The position numbers and the translations under genes are program-made. The notes below the pieces were generated by a model. The model was not told the DNA's origin and ran no database searches. It saw nothing but the letters and a program-made list of their open reading frames with translations. Shown piece by piece: positions 17,412 through 25,377 of a DNA stretch of 64,000 nucleotides. The stretch covers positions 434,001-498,000 of the forward strand of contig NZ_JBLZNC010000002.1 of NCBI RefSeq assembly GCF_048553715.1, given 5' to 3'. Source of the stretch: Sagittula sp048553715 (GTDB taxonomy: Bacteria; Pseudomonadota; Alphaproteobacteria; Rhodobacterales; Rhodobacteraceae). Numbering within the stretch: position 1 is the first letter of the stretch; every line of letters begins with the position of its first letter.

Positions 17412-18173
17412 TCAGAGACGGGTGACTTTGGACCGCGCCAAAGCCTCGCGCAGACCTTCGAGCAGTTCTTCGCGCGGGGTGTTGCTATCTTCGGCCAGAC
17501 GCAGCAGTCCGAAATGCACATGCGCCATGTCCTGATAGTACGAGGTATAGGCGTAGTTCACCGCAGCCCCCGCCGCAGCCCCCAGCACAGGCACTGTTTG
17601 CGTGGCCAGCTTCTGCCCCAGAACCGTGGCCACACGCGGGGCCACACGTGCGATCAGCGCATTCACGCTGGCCCCGGTGATCGACACCCGCGCGGCCAGA
17701 AACCCCAGATCCGCCCCGTCGTCCTCGGACAGGGGACCAGAGGTGGCGAACACCATCAGGCATTCCTTCATCACGTCGGGATCATCAGGATCGAAACCAT
17801 GCTCCTTGGCGATGGCCAGCATGGCCCGCATCAGCACGGTCACCGTGACAGGCATTTCCGCCAAGGCCGAAGGCAGGCCACCCACGCCACCGGCGGCCCC
17901 CATCGCCGTGGTCAGCGCCGTGCTGAACCAGCCCTTCTGATCGGGCACCACGCCGCGCGATTTGTTCGCCGCCATCAAGGCCGAGCTCAGCGCCCGTTCC
18001 GCCACGAATTCCAGACGGTCCTTGACGCTATCGGGGAGCTTTTCCAGCAGGTTTTCCGCCTGACCGCCCACGATATTCAACAACTGCATGCCGACAGAGC
18101 TGGCGGATGTGTAGCGGTCCGCCAGAGCACGAAGCTGGGCGTCCACGGGAACAACGGGCGTGATTTCGGTCAT
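17412..18173 (-). CDS. EcsC family protein
   Basis: A 253-residue protein with the EcsC-family pattern: an amphipathic helical N-terminus (QLRALADRYTSASSVGMQLLNIVGG), then GAAGGVGGLPSALAEMPVTVTVLMRAMLAIA and FATSGPLSEDDGADLGFLAARV, and a C-terminal Ala/Gly-rich segment LGAAAGAAVNYAYTSYYQ. The hydrophobic stretches suggest a peripheral or weak membrane association. The ATG at 18173 has GAGG upstream; upstream in-frame readings do not. The name derives from a Bacillus ABC-transporter operon, but there is no ABC transporter here and its role is unknown. It lies 43 bp downstream of a GNAT gene on the same strand. Confidence 0.85.
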   Translation of the reverse strand: MTEITPVVPVDAQLRALADRYTSASSVGMQLLNIVGGQAENLLEKLPDSVKDRLEFVAERALSSALMAANKSRGVVPDQKGWFSTALTTAMGAAGGVGGLPSALAEMPVTVTVLMRAMLAIAKEHGFDPDDPDVMKECLMVFATSGPLSEDDGADLGFLAARVSITGASVNALIARVAPRVATVLGQKLATQTVPVLGAAAGAAVNYAYTSYYQDMAHVHFGLLRLAEDSNTPREELLEGLREALARSKVTRL

Positions 18174-18216
18174 CTGCGATCCTCCTGATCTACAGATGGC
18201 CACCCGCGCGCCACAG

Positions 18217-18780
18217 TCAAGCGGCGCGCTCAACCTCTCCGCGCAGATCCGCCCAAGCGCCGGGCACCAGTTCCAGCCCTAAAATGCGCGCGGGGTTGGT
18301 CGGCGGCGGCATGTCAACGCCGCTCAACTGGGCAAAGCCAAAGCGTTCGTAATAAGGCGGATCGCCCACCAACAGCACCCGCGCATGGCCCAGATCCGCA
18401 GCAATACCCAAGGTCTCTCGCATCAAAAGACCGCCCAGACCTGCGCCTTGTGTCACCGGATGCACTGCAATCGGCCCGAGCAGCAGAACCGGCTCTGCCC
18501 CGATACGCACCGGCCAATACCGGATCGCCGCAACCAAGGCCCCCGTGCCATCGCGCGCCACCCGACACAGAGGGGCGACAGGCTCCACCCCGTCGCGCAA
18601 CCGGTACGAGGACAACGCCGTCCGCCCGGGCGCAAAGGCCTTGTCATAAAGCGCCTCGACCTCCCACCAGTCATCCGCTTGTTCCACCGCCGTTGTGTAC
18701 AAGGCCGCCTGCCCCCGTTTCGGATAAATCCACCCCAGTGATGCCGCCTGACCGCTTTGCGACAGAAAACGTGCATCCAT
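18217..18780 (-). CDS. GNAT-family N-acetyltransferase
   Basis: A 187-residue acetyl-CoA-dependent transferase. The core includes VAAIRYWPVRIG, the strand LLLGPIAVHP and the acetyl-CoA loop TQGAGLGGLLMRE (Q/R-x-x-G-x-G/A type), then LLVGDPPYYERFGF. The GDPxYYxRFGF ending is typical of the YhbS-like branch. Substrate unknown. It is divergent from the flavin reductase gene, with about 50 bp between their starts, so the two promoters must be very close or overlapping. Confidence 0.85.
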   Translation of the reverse strand: MDARFLSQSGQAASLGWIYPKRGQAALYTTAVEQADDWWEVEALYDKAFAPGRTALSSYRLRDGVEPVAPLCRVARDGTGALVAAIRYWPVRIGAEPVLLLGPIAVHPVTQGAGLGGLLMRETLGIAADLGHARVLLVGDPPYYERFGFAQLSGVDMPPPTNPARILGLELVPGAWADLRGEVERAA

Positions 18781-18831
18781 GCCTTAAACCGCCTATCACT
18801 CTGGAAAATGCACTGCAAACAGGAGCCTGCC

Positions 18832-19437
18832 TTGTTCTACCGCCCCGAAACCGGTCACGGCTTGCCGCACAACCCGTTCAACGCCATTGTCACCCCCCGC
18901 CCCATCGGCTGGATTTCGACACGAGGGGCCGACGGGCAGGACAATCTGGCCCCCTATTCGTTCTTCAATGCAGTGGCCTATTTCCCGCCGCAGGTGATGT
19001 TTGCCTCCACCTCGGCAAAGCCCGACCGGGGCGACACCAAGGATTCCGTGGCACAGATCCGCGACACCGGCGTCTTCTGCGTCAATATCGTGGAATATGC
19101 CGCGCGCGATGCGATGAATGCGACCTCTGCCCCCTTTCCTGCGGGGACCGATGAATTCGCCGAAGCGGGCATCGCCAAGGCGGATTGCGACACCATCGAC
19201 TGCCCGCGCGTGGCGGATGCGCCCGCCAATCTGGAATGCAAGCTGACCCAGATCGTGCAATTGCCCGGCGAGGCCAATTTCGCCGTCTTCGGTGAAGTCA
19301 CCGGCGTGCATATGCGTGACGATTGCCTTGTTGACGGGATCTTTGACGTGCGCACATACCGGCCTCTGTCGCGGATGGGCTATCAGGACTACACCTCTAT
19401 CAGCGAGGTTTTCTCGCTCAAACGTCCCGGCACCTGA
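18832..19437 (+). CDS. Flavin reductase family protein (FMN-binding split barrel)
   Basis: A 201-residue protein beginning (M)FYRPETGHGLPHNPFNAIV, then TPRPIGWISTRG and NLAPYSFFNAVAYFPPQVMFAS, the FMN-binding signature of the flavin reductase-like domain. The best start is the TTG at 18832, six bases after AGGAG (18821-18825); an ATG at 18808 would add eight residues but lacks such a site. The C-terminus GIFDVRTYRPLSRMGYQDYT is also typical. It likely binds FMN and reduces it or uses it with an unidentified partner. A terminator follows. Confidence 0.85.
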   Translation: MFYRPETGHGLPHNPFNAIVTPRPIGWISTRGADGQDNLAPYSFFNAVAYFPPQVMFASTSAKPDRGDTKDSVAQIRDTGVFCVNIVEYAARDAMNATSAPFPAGTDEFAEAGIAKADCDTIDCPRVADAPANLECKLTQIVQLPGEANFAVFGEVTGVHMRDDCLVDGIFDVRTYRPLSRMGYQDYTSISEVFSLKRPGT

Positions 19438-19449
19438 TCGCGGCACGAA

Positions 19450-19475
19450 AAAGGGGCGGTCCTCAGCGCCCCTTT
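19450..19475. terminator. Intrinsic terminator between the flavin reductase and sulP genes
   Basis: A 9-bp stem, AAAGGGGCG (19450-19458) with CGCCCCTTT (19467-19475), and an 8-base loop. It lies between convergent genes and can serve both. Confidence 0.7.
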
Positions 19476-19499
19476 CCTGTTCCAACATATGCTGCGCGC

Positions 19500-21104
19500 T
19501 TAGTGACCGCCAAGGATCCCCGTGCGCACGTTGTAATCCACAGCCAACTCGTAGGTCGGGTCATCCGCCGAATCCACCATGAGATGGCCCGCCTTTGATA
19601 GCAACCGGTGGCAGTCACGGGACAGATGGCGCAACTGGATCTGCTTGCCCTGCGCTTCGTATTTTGCGGCGACCGCCTCGATCGCCTGCAGCGCGGATTG
19701 ATCCACCACACGGCTGTCGGCGAAATCCACCACGACCAGCGACGGGTCCCCTGCGGTGTCGAACATCTCGACAAAGCCGTCGGAGGAGCCAAAGAACAAC
19801 GGCCCCTGCACCTGATAGACCTTGGCCCCTTCGGGGGTGGTGTATGTTTTCGCGTGGATGCGGCGCGCATTGTTCCACGCATAGGCCAGCGCGGAAACGA
19901 TCACACCCACGACAACCGCGACCGCAAGGTCCGCGTAGACCGTCACAACGGTCACCAGCACGATCACAAAGGCATCGATCAGCGGCACCTTGGACATGAT
20001 ACGAAGGCTGTTCCATGCGAATGTCCCGATCACCACCATGAACATCACCCCCACCAGCGCGGCCAGCGGGATCAGCTCGATCAGCGGCGATGCGACAAGG
20101 ATGAAGGACAGCAAAAACAGCGCCGCAGCGATGCCCGCGATGCGGGTGCGGCCGCCGGATTTCACGTTGATCATCGACTGGCCGATCATGGCACAGCCGC
20201 CCATACCGCCGAAAAAGCCGGTGACCACATTGGCCGCGCCCTGCGCCATACATTCCTGCGAGGCACCGCCGCGCTGGCCTGTCATCTCGCCCACAAGGTT
20301 CAGCGTCAGCAGCGATTCAATCAGACCGATGGCGGCAAGGATCACCGCATAGGGCAGGATGATCTGGAAGGTCTCCATGTTCAAAGGGACGGCGGGAATG
20401 TGGAACGCCGGAAAGCCCCCTTCGATCGAGGCCATATCCGCCACACGCGGCGTATCAAGCCCGAAGACAATGACCACCACGGCGGTGATCGCGATGCCGG
20501 CCAGCGGCGCAGGCACCAGATTGGTCAGCTTGGGCAGGCCCCAGATCACGGCCATGGTCAGCGCGACCAGCCCCAGCATCAACATCAAAGGCAGGCCCGA
20601 CAGGTATTCCGCGCCGCCTGTGGACGGGTCGCGGAACTGCGTCAGCTGTGCGAGGAAAATGACAATCGCCAGACCGTTCACAAACCCCAGCATCACCGGA
20701 TGCGGCACCAGCCGGATGAATTTACCCCACTGCAAGGCCCCTGCAATCAGCTGCAAAATCCCCATCAGCACGACGGTTGCGAACAGGTATTCCACGCCAT
20801 GCTCGGCCACCAGTGCTACCATGACCACCGCCAGCGCGCCGGTCGCCCCCGAGATCATGCCGGGCCGCCCACCAAGGATCGCGGTGATCAGACCGACCAT
20901 GAAGGCCGCGTAAAGCCCCACCAGCGGGTGCACCCCTGCAACAAAGGCAAAGGCCACCGCCTCGGGAACCAGCGCCAGTGCCACAGTCAACCCCGACAGG
21001 ATGTCGGTCTTGATCTGGCCGGGGGTCAACGCGGTGGTGGGCGACACCCGCAGATCGGGCATTGTGATACTGTCGGCGTAGCGCGCCAGAACGGTTCGTT
21101 TCAT
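19500..21104 (-). CDS. SulP-family anion transporter with STAS domain
   Basis: A 534-residue inner-membrane transporter. The N-terminal TM region has ILSGLTVALALVPEAVAFAF and GLYAAFMVGLITAILGGRPGMISGATGA, the SLC26/SulP signature; about ten or more hydrophobic helices run to residue 400. The cytoplasmic STAS domain follows (VYQVQGPLFFGSSDGFVEMFD, VVDFADSRVVDQSALQAIEAV). The family carries sulfate, bicarbonate or other anions, often with Na+ or H+; the substrate cannot be assigned here. ATG 21104 has AAAGGA upstream. It is divergent from a TSUP-family gene, another anion-transporter type, across 227 bp, which may mean related physiology, but this is inference. Confidence 0.9.
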   Translation of the reverse strand: MKRTVLARYADSITMPDLRVSPTTALTPGQIKTDILSGLTVALALVPEAVAFAFVAGVHPLVGLYAAFMVGLITAILGGRPGMISGATGALAVVMVALVAEHGVEYLFATVVLMGILQLIAGALQWGKFIRLVPHPVMLGFVNGLAIVIFLAQLTQFRDPSTGGAEYLSGLPLMLMLGLVALTMAVIWGLPKLTNLVPAPLAGIAITAVVVIVFGLDTPRVADMASIEGGFPAFHIPAVPLNMETFQIILPYAVILAAIGLIESLLTLNLVGEMTGQRGGASQECMAQGAANVVTGFFGGMGGCAMIGQSMINVKSGGRTRIAGIAAALFLLSFILVASPLIELIPLAALVGVMFMVVIGTFAWNSLRIMSKVPLIDAFVIVLVTVVTVYADLAVAVVVGVIVSALAYAWNNARRIHAKTYTTPEGAKVYQVQGPLFFGSSDGFVEMFDTAGDPSLVVVDFADSRVVDQSALQAIEAVAAKYEAQGKQIQLRHLSRDCHRLLSKAGHLMVDSADDPTYELAVDYNVRTGILGGH

Positions 21105-21331
21105 AGAAGTCCTTTCTTGTGCAGCAAGAAGGCGCGGATCGGGGCGTGGAATCGTCCCAAAGCCAGCAAAGCCGCATTTGGTGCCGCCATAGCGAAAACC
21201 TTGCCAAAGTGCACGGCTTTCCTAGCTTTAGCGCCCAAGGTGTTGCAAATCGTGCCGTTGCGGCGGACACATTTGCAGCCGGGGGCTTTGGCCTGCCATA
21301 GGTTTGAACATATCTGAAAGGCCGCGACGAC

Positions 21332-22072
21332 ATGCTTGAAATCATCTTGCTTTACGTGGCGGCGCTGGTCGTGGGCTTTTCAAAGGGAGGGCTGGCGTCA
21401 GCCGCGGCCATCGCGGTTCCGATGCTGTCGCTGTTCATGAATCCGGTTACAGCCGCCGCCACGTTGTTGCCCGTGTTTGTCGCCACCGACTGGATCGGCG
21501 TCTGGCTGTATCGCAAGCATTACTCCCGCCGCAATCTGACGATCCTTGTGCCTGCCATCTTGCTGGGCGTGGCGATTGCCACCGTGATCACGCCTTACAC
21601 GCCGGAGTGGGCCTTGTTGCTGTTCACCGGCGCCATCGGACTTTGGTATGTGGGGCGCAACTGGCTGCGCCGCGCGCCCGCCCCTCAGACGCAGGCCGAT
21701 GTGGGCGCGGGGGTGTTCTGGGGCACGATCACTGGCATCGCGAGCTTTATCACCCATTCCGGCGCGCCGCCTGCGCAGGCGTATCTTCTGCCGCAAAAGC
21801 TGCCCAAGCTGGAATTTGCAGGCACCATTGCCATTGCCTTTGCCATCGGCAATCTGGTCAAACTGCCCGCCTATTGGTCCATCGGACAGTTCGACGGGCT
21901 GCGCTGGGGGTTGATCGCGGGGCTGTGCGTCGCGGGCATCATAGGCACCTTCGGGGGCCGCTGGCTGACCGCCCGCCTGCCCGACGCGCTGTATAAGCGG
22001 GTGATCGAAGTGCTGTTGTTTGTTTTGTCACTTGTGTTGCTCGTCAAGGGGGGCAGCGCACTGTGGGGCTAG
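21332..22072 (+). CDS. TSUP (TauE/SafE) family transporter
   Basis: A 246-residue membrane protein with seven or eight hydrophobic segments. The N-terminus IILLYVAALVVGFSKGGLAS carries the family's GxxKGG-like motif, and the second half repeats it as GAGVFWGTITGIASFITHSGAPP. This internal duplication is characteristic of TauE/SafE proteins, which export sulfite, sulfoacetate or related organic anions. The C-terminus LLFVLSLVLLVKGGSAL is the last helix. The nearby SulP gene suggests sulfur-anion handling, but no sulfonate-degradation gene is in view. Confidence 0.85.
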   Translation: MLEIILLYVAALVVGFSKGGLASAAAIAVPMLSLFMNPVTAAATLLPVFVATDWIGVWLYRKHYSRRNLTILVPAILLGVAIATVITPYTPEWALLLFTGAIGLWYVGRNWLRRAPAPQTQADVGAGVFWGTITGIASFITHSGAPPAQAYLLPQKLPKLEFAGTIAIAFAIGNLVKLPAYWSIGQFDGLRWGLIAGLCVAGIIGTFGGRWLTARLPDALYKRVIEVLLFVLSLVLLVKGGSALWG

Positions 22073-22138
22073 CCCCTGACCTTGAACGCACGCGATATCG
22101 GTTGTTTACTAAAGCCGATCCAAGCAGCGAGGCCCGCC

Positions 22139-23008
22139 ATGACAAAGACGATGATCGCCGTGATTGGCGGTAGCGGACTGTACCAGATCGACGGGCTTGA
22201 AGATGCGCGCTGGCAAAGCGTGGACACCCCTTGGGGAAGCCCGTCGGACGAGATCCTGACCGGACGGTTGAATGGCGTGGAGATGGCGTTCCTGCCGCGT
22301 CACGGGCGTGGACACGTACATTCGCCAACCACCGTCCCCTATCGCGCCAATATCGACGCCTTGAAACGGCTGGGGGCCACGGATGTCATTGCCGTCTCCG
22401 CCTGCGGCTCTTTCCGCGAAAGCATGGCGCCGGGGGATTTTGTCATCGTTGACGACTTCATCGACCGTACCTTTGCGCGTGAGAAATCGTTCTTTGGAAC
22501 CGGCTGCGTGGCGCATGTATCGGTGGCCCATCCCACCTGCCCGCGTCTGGGCGCGGCCTGCTTTGACGCGGCACAGGCGGCAGGGATCACTGTTCATCGC
22601 GGCGGCACCTATCTGGCCATGGAAGGGCCGCAGTTTTCCACCCGCGCGGAATCGCGCATGTACCGGTCGTGGGGCTGTGATGTGATCGGCATGACCAACA
22701 TGCCGGAGGCCAAGCTCGCCCGCGAGGCAGAGCTTTGCTACGCCTCTGTCGCGATGGTCACGGATTACGACAGTTGGCATCCGGACCATGACGCGGTGGA
22801 TATCATGGACATTATCCGCATCCTCAACGGCAATGCCGACAAGGCGCGCGCCATGCTGCGCGGCCTGCCCGAACGGCTGGGCGTGAACCGCGCCCCCTGC
22901 CCTCATGGCTGTGACCGCGCGCTGGAGACCGCCCTGATGACGGCGCCTGACAAACGTGACCCCGCGCTGATGGCACGTCTTGATGCGGTGGCAGGTCGCG
23001 TCCTATAG
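22139..23008 (+). CDS. mtnP: S-methyl-5'-thioadenosine phosphorylase
   Basis: A 289-residue nucleoside phosphorylase of the PNP/MTAP family. It shows the phosphate-binding GGSGLYQIDGL, then FLPRHGRGH, VIAVSACGSFRE, and the substrate-binding AMEGPQFSTRAESRMYRSWG with GMTNMPEAKLARE. It cleaves methylthioadenosine to adenine and methylthioribose-1-phosphate. ATG 22139 has GAGG seven bases upstream. Adenine phosphoribosyltransferase lies 1.8 kb downstream and can recapture the adenine released, so the two enzymes form an adenine-salvage route. It is followed by a DUF2927 gene nine bases downstream. Confidence 0.95.
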   Translation: MTKTMIAVIGGSGLYQIDGLEDARWQSVDTPWGSPSDEILTGRLNGVEMAFLPRHGRGHVHSPTTVPYRANIDALKRLGATDVIAVSACGSFRESMAPGDFVIVDDFIDRTFAREKSFFGTGCVAHVSVAHPTCPRLGAACFDAAQAAGITVHRGGTYLAMEGPQFSTRAESRMYRSWGCDVIGMTNMPEAKLAREAELCYASVAMVTDYDSWHPDHDAVDIMDIIRILNGNADKARAMLRGLPERLGVNRAPCPHGCDRALETALMTAPDKRDPALMARLDAVAGRVL

Positions 23009-23017
23009 CACCGCAGC

Positions 23018-23716
23018 ATGAGGGCGCTGTTTTACATCCGATGGTTTTGCATGGCTCTGACCATGGTTTGCATGCTGCCCGCGACCCGCACGCAGGCGGC
23101 ACAGGATTTCGTCGTCACCCAAGGCCGGTTGAGCGACACGGATTTCTATCGTCTGGTGGCCTGCGCCGCCCCGCCCGGAGAAGCCTGCGCGCGCGCAATG
23201 CTGCACTGGCCTGCGGACCGCCCCGTCACGCTAGAGATCGCATCGATGGACCGCGCCTTTTTGGGGGGCAAGGCAAAACGCGCCGAAGCTGCGCTGGTCC
23301 GTGCGGTCCAATACATCAATGATGCGGGCGCAGGTATTCAGGTCGCCCCGGTCCGAGACGGACAACCTGCGGACATCACGATCCATTTCCTCGACACCGA
23401 CGGGCGGGCGCCGCTTGCTGGCACCGGGATCGAAGGCGCGGACGGGCTGACCGTGACCGGCGCGCGGGTCATCGTCTGGTCACGCAGTGACACGCGTGAA
23501 ATCCAGCGCGCCACCATCCTGTTCGGGACGCGGCTGCACATCCGCCACTACGAATCCGCCATGCTTGAGGAAGTCACACAGGCGCTGGGCCTGTTGACCG
23601 ACATTCGCAATCCCGTCTACGAAGGCGTCTCGATCTTCAGCCAAGACAGCAATGATACCAAACAGTTCTCGTCTCAGGATCTGATGGCCCTGCGCCGACA
23701 TTACCCGCCGGAGTGA
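23018..23716 (+). CDS. DUF2927 domain-containing secreted protein
   Basis: A 232-residue protein with a signal peptide (MRALFYIRWFCMALTMVCMLPATRTQAA). The mature part includes RPVTLEIASM and DGLTVTGARVIVWSRSDTREIQRATILFG, then ESAMLEEVTQALGLLTDIRNPVYEGVSIF. The EE(V/L)TQALGL block resembles the metal-binding region of metzincin-like proteases in which the HExxH is altered; DUF2927 is a widespread Rhodobacteraceae family of unknown function. It begins nine bases after mtnP and abuts the LysE gene, so it is likely part of an operon with them. Confidence 0.85.
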   Translation: MRALFYIRWFCMALTMVCMLPATRTQAAQDFVVTQGRLSDTDFYRLVACAAPPGEACARAMLHWPADRPVTLEIASMDRAFLGGKAKRAEAALVRAVQYINDAGAGIQVAPVRDGQPADITIHFLDTDGRAPLAGTGIEGADGLTVTGARVIVWSRSDTREIQRATILFGTRLHIRHYESAMLEEVTQALGLLTDIRNPVYEGVSIFSQDSNDTKQFSSQDLMALRRHYPPE

Positions 23717-23721
23717 ATGCG

Positions 23722-24345
23722 ATGGACCTTTTGACCTGGGCCGGTTTTGTGGGGGCCTCAATCGCCTTGCTGATGATCCCCGGCCCGACCGTGTTGCTGG
23801 TCCTGTCCTACGCTTTGTCCAAAGGCCGCGCGGTGGCTGTGGCGTCGGCCACGGGGGTGGCCTTGGGGGATTTCATCGCCATGAGCCTGTCTCTGGCGGG
23901 ACTTGGCGCGCTGGTTGCCGCATCGGCGGCGCTTTTTACCCTGTTGAAATGGGTGGGCGCGGTCTACCTGATCTGGCTGGGTGTGAAACTGATCCGCTCC
24001 GCCCCACAGCCGGGCGCCGAGCTGCCGCAGACCCAGATCAGCGGGAAAGCCGTGTTCTGGCACAATGCTGCGGTCACTGCGCTGAATCCCAAAAGCATCG
24101 CCTTTTTCATCGCCTTTGTCCCCCAGTTTGTGAACACGGGCGCACCGCTGCTGCCGCAGTTTGCGATCCTTGTGGTGACGTTCGTAAGTCTGGCTGCGGC
24201 GAATGCGCTCGCCTATGCGCTGGCGGCTGACCGGCTCAGGGGCTGGATCACCCGTCCCGCGGCCTTGACGTGGATCACCCGTGCCGGTGGTGCCACGCTG
24301 ATTGCGATGGGGGCGCTGACAGCCACGCTGCGCCGTGCGACATGA
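23722..24345 (+). CDS. LysE-family translocator (amino acid/homoserine exporter)
   Basis: A 207-residue membrane protein of the LysE/RhtB class. The N-terminus is LTWAGFVGASIALLMIPGPTVLLVLSYALSKG, with the family's PGP motif in the first helix; six hydrophobic segments follow, and WHNAAVTALNPKSIAFFIAFVPQF is the typical central signature. It exports amino acids or related metabolites. ATG 23722 has GGAG eight bases upstream, while a GTG at 23713 overlaps the previous stop. It directly follows the DUF2927 gene. Substrate unknown. Confidence 0.9.
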   Translation: MDLLTWAGFVGASIALLMIPGPTVLLVLSYALSKGRAVAVASATGVALGDFIAMSLSLAGLGALVAASAALFTLLKWVGAVYLIWLGVKLIRSAPQPGAELPQTQISGKAVFWHNAAVTALNPKSIAFFIAFVPQFVNTGAPLLPQFAILVVTFVSLAAANALAYALAADRLRGWITRPAALTWITRAGGATLIAMGALTATLRRAT

Positions 24346-24375
24346 ATCACGCGGAACCATATCCGCGCGATCACG

Positions 24376-24549
24376 TTAGCCCTTGTCTTTATGCTCTTTC
24401 AGGAAGTCGCGAATAAACCTGCGCACCTCGCGCGAGGCGGAGGTGTCCAGATCCTTGCACAGGGCCACAAAGGCGTCGCGATCCTCGCGATCAAGGCGCA
24501 GCACCAGCTGACTGTCCTTGTTGTTTTTCTTTTTGTTGTCCTTGCCCAC
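24376..24549 (-). CDS. Small ribbon-helix-helix (CopG/Arc-type) DNA-binding protein
   Basis: A 57-residue ORF with a GTG start at 24549. An in-frame stop four codons upstream excludes a longer reading. After a Lys/Asn-rich start (VGKDNKKKNNKD) comes SQLVLRLDREDRDAFVALCK, then DLDTSASREVRRFIRDFLKEHKDKG. A short strand with alternating hydrophobic and basic residues followed by two helices, with Ser before the second helix, is the ribbon-helix-helix pattern. The gene faces a 38-codon micro-ORF across a palindrome at 24581-24602, the likely operator. Autoregulation is inferred. It ends 30 bp from the convergent LysE gene. It is not followed by a recognisable toxin gene. Confidence 0.7.
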   Translation of the reverse strand: MGKDNKKKNNKDSQLVLRLDREDRDAFVALCKDLDTSASREVRRFIRDFLKEHKDKG

Positions 24550-24580
24550 GGCGATCTCTGGTCTAGTTCACTCTTTGTTA

Positions 24581-24602
24581 GTGCATTGTATATACATTGC
24601 AC
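24581..24602. promoter_or_regulatory. 22-bp palindrome between the RHH gene and the micro-ORF, likely operator
   Basis: A perfect TGTATATACA core is flanked by arms GTGCA and TGCAC; only the T on each side of the core breaks the symmetry. A second partial copy, TTTTGTATAT, begins about five bases downstream. It lies 32 bp from the RHH start and 30 bp from the micro-ORF start, where it could control both promoters. Confidence 0.55.
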
Positions 24603-24631
24603 AGTAGTTTTGTATATCGGAGACATAAACC

Positions 24632-24748
24632 ATGACACCGTTTTTCGCAAAGTCCCTGTTCCTGAACGACCGGCTGGACGGCAACCGCCCCAAACTGTCG
24701 TGGATTGCGCGCCGCTTTTACACCAGCCGCCGCCGCAACCGCGGCTAA
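24632..24748 (+). CDS. 38-residue basic micro-ORF upstream of apt
   Basis: ATG 24632 follows GGAG (about nine bases upstream), and the frame closes with TAA at 24746-24748. The product begins MTPFFAKSLFLNDRLDG and ends in a strongly basic tail (ARRFYTSRRRNRG). I do not recognise a family. A real signal is suggested by the ribosome-binding site, the operator-like palindrome upstream and an intrinsic terminator 25 bp downstream. It could be a small regulatory or leader peptide, or the whole unit could be a small RNA that happens to contain a frame. Confidence 0.5.
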   Translation: MTPFFAKSLFLNDRLDGNRPKLSWIARRFYTSRRRNRG

Positions 24749-24772
24749 ACTCAAGCCACCGCTTGCGAAGAG

Positions 24773-24804
24773 ACCGCCCACAGGCTACCGCTTGGGCGGT
24801 TTTT
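24773..24804 (+). terminator. Intrinsic terminator between the micro-ORF and apt, possible attenuator
   Basis: An 8-bp stem, ACCGCCCA (24773-24780) with TGGGCGGT (24793-24800), followed by TTTTTCTTT. It ends only about 20 bp before the apt start. CTCAAGC at 24750-24756 can pair with GCTTGGG at 24790-24796, which would break the terminator stem; this alternative pairing is inferred from base complementarity. Confidence 0.7.
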
Positions 24805-24823
24805 CTTTGCCCGGAGGCCCAAC

Positions 24824-25363
24824 ATGCCCCCCCGTCCCCAGATCGAGGACTACATCCGCGCCATTCACGATTTCCCGCACGAGGGGATCGTTTTTCGCGA
24901 CGTCACTACACTCTTTGCCGACCCGCGCGGCTTTCGCATGGCCATCGACCAGTTGCTGCACCCCTATGCGGGTGTGCGCTTTGACAAGGTCGTGGGCCTT
25001 GAGGCGCGCGGCTTTATCTTGGGGGGCGCGGTCGCCCACCAACTGTCCGCCGGTTTCGTGCCCGTGCGCAAAAAGGGCAAGCTGCCCGGCAAAACGATCG
25101 AACAAAGCTACAAGCTGGAATACGGCGAAGCGACGGTCGAACTACACGACGACGCCATTCTGGCAGGTGAAAAAATCCTGCTGGTCGATGATCTTCTGGC
25201 GACCGGCGGCACCGCCGAAGCCGGCATTTCGCTGGTGGAACGGCTGGGCGGCGAAGTCATCGGCTGCGCCTTCATCGTGGACCTCCCCGATCTGGGCGGT
25301 CGAAAGCGGCTGGAAGATATGGGGATGGAGGTACATGCCCTCGTCTCCTACGCAGGCGCGTAA
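24824..25363 (+). CDS. apt: Adenine phosphoribosyltransferase
   Basis: A 179-residue enzyme converting adenine and PRPP to AMP. It has VVGLEARGFILGGAVA, the flexible-loop region RKKGKLPGKTIEQSYKLEYG and the PRPP-binding motif KILLVDDLLATGGTAEA. Length and motif spacing match standard Apt. GGAGG lies seven bases before ATG. Its position just after a terminator means that either a promoter overlaps that hairpin or transcription from upstream is gated by it. It works with the MTA phosphorylase encoded 1.8 kb upstream to recycle adenine. Confidence 0.95.
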   Translation: MPPRPQIEDYIRAIHDFPHEGIVFRDVTTLFADPRGFRMAIDQLLHPYAGVRFDKVVGLEARGFILGGAVAHQLSAGFVPVRKKGKLPGKTIEQSYKLEYGEATVELHDDAILAGEKILLVDDLLATGGTAEAGISLVERLGGEVIGCAFIVDLPDLGGRKRLEDMGMEVHALVSYAGA

Positions 25364-25377
25364 TCCCGACAGATACA

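Noticed and set aside
17149..17535. 128-codon plus-strand frame after ptsP
   Set aside because: It begins within the hairpin region, overlaps the EcsC-like gene on the other strand, and has no ribosome-binding site or family.
19608..21317. Long open frame of 569 codons on the plus strand, opposite sulP
   Set aside because: Its product is very rich in His, Gln, Asp and Arg, the usual result of reading a GC-rich membrane-protein gene backwards; the SulP motifs on the minus strand are unambiguous.
22073..22138. SAM or other riboswitch ahead of mtnP
   Set aside because: The gap is under 70 bp and shows no conserved riboswitch core.
24376..24748. Toxin-antitoxin system
   Set aside because: The RHH protein would fit as an antitoxin, but the facing micro-ORF is divergent and lacks any toxin family feature; a paired operon is not present.
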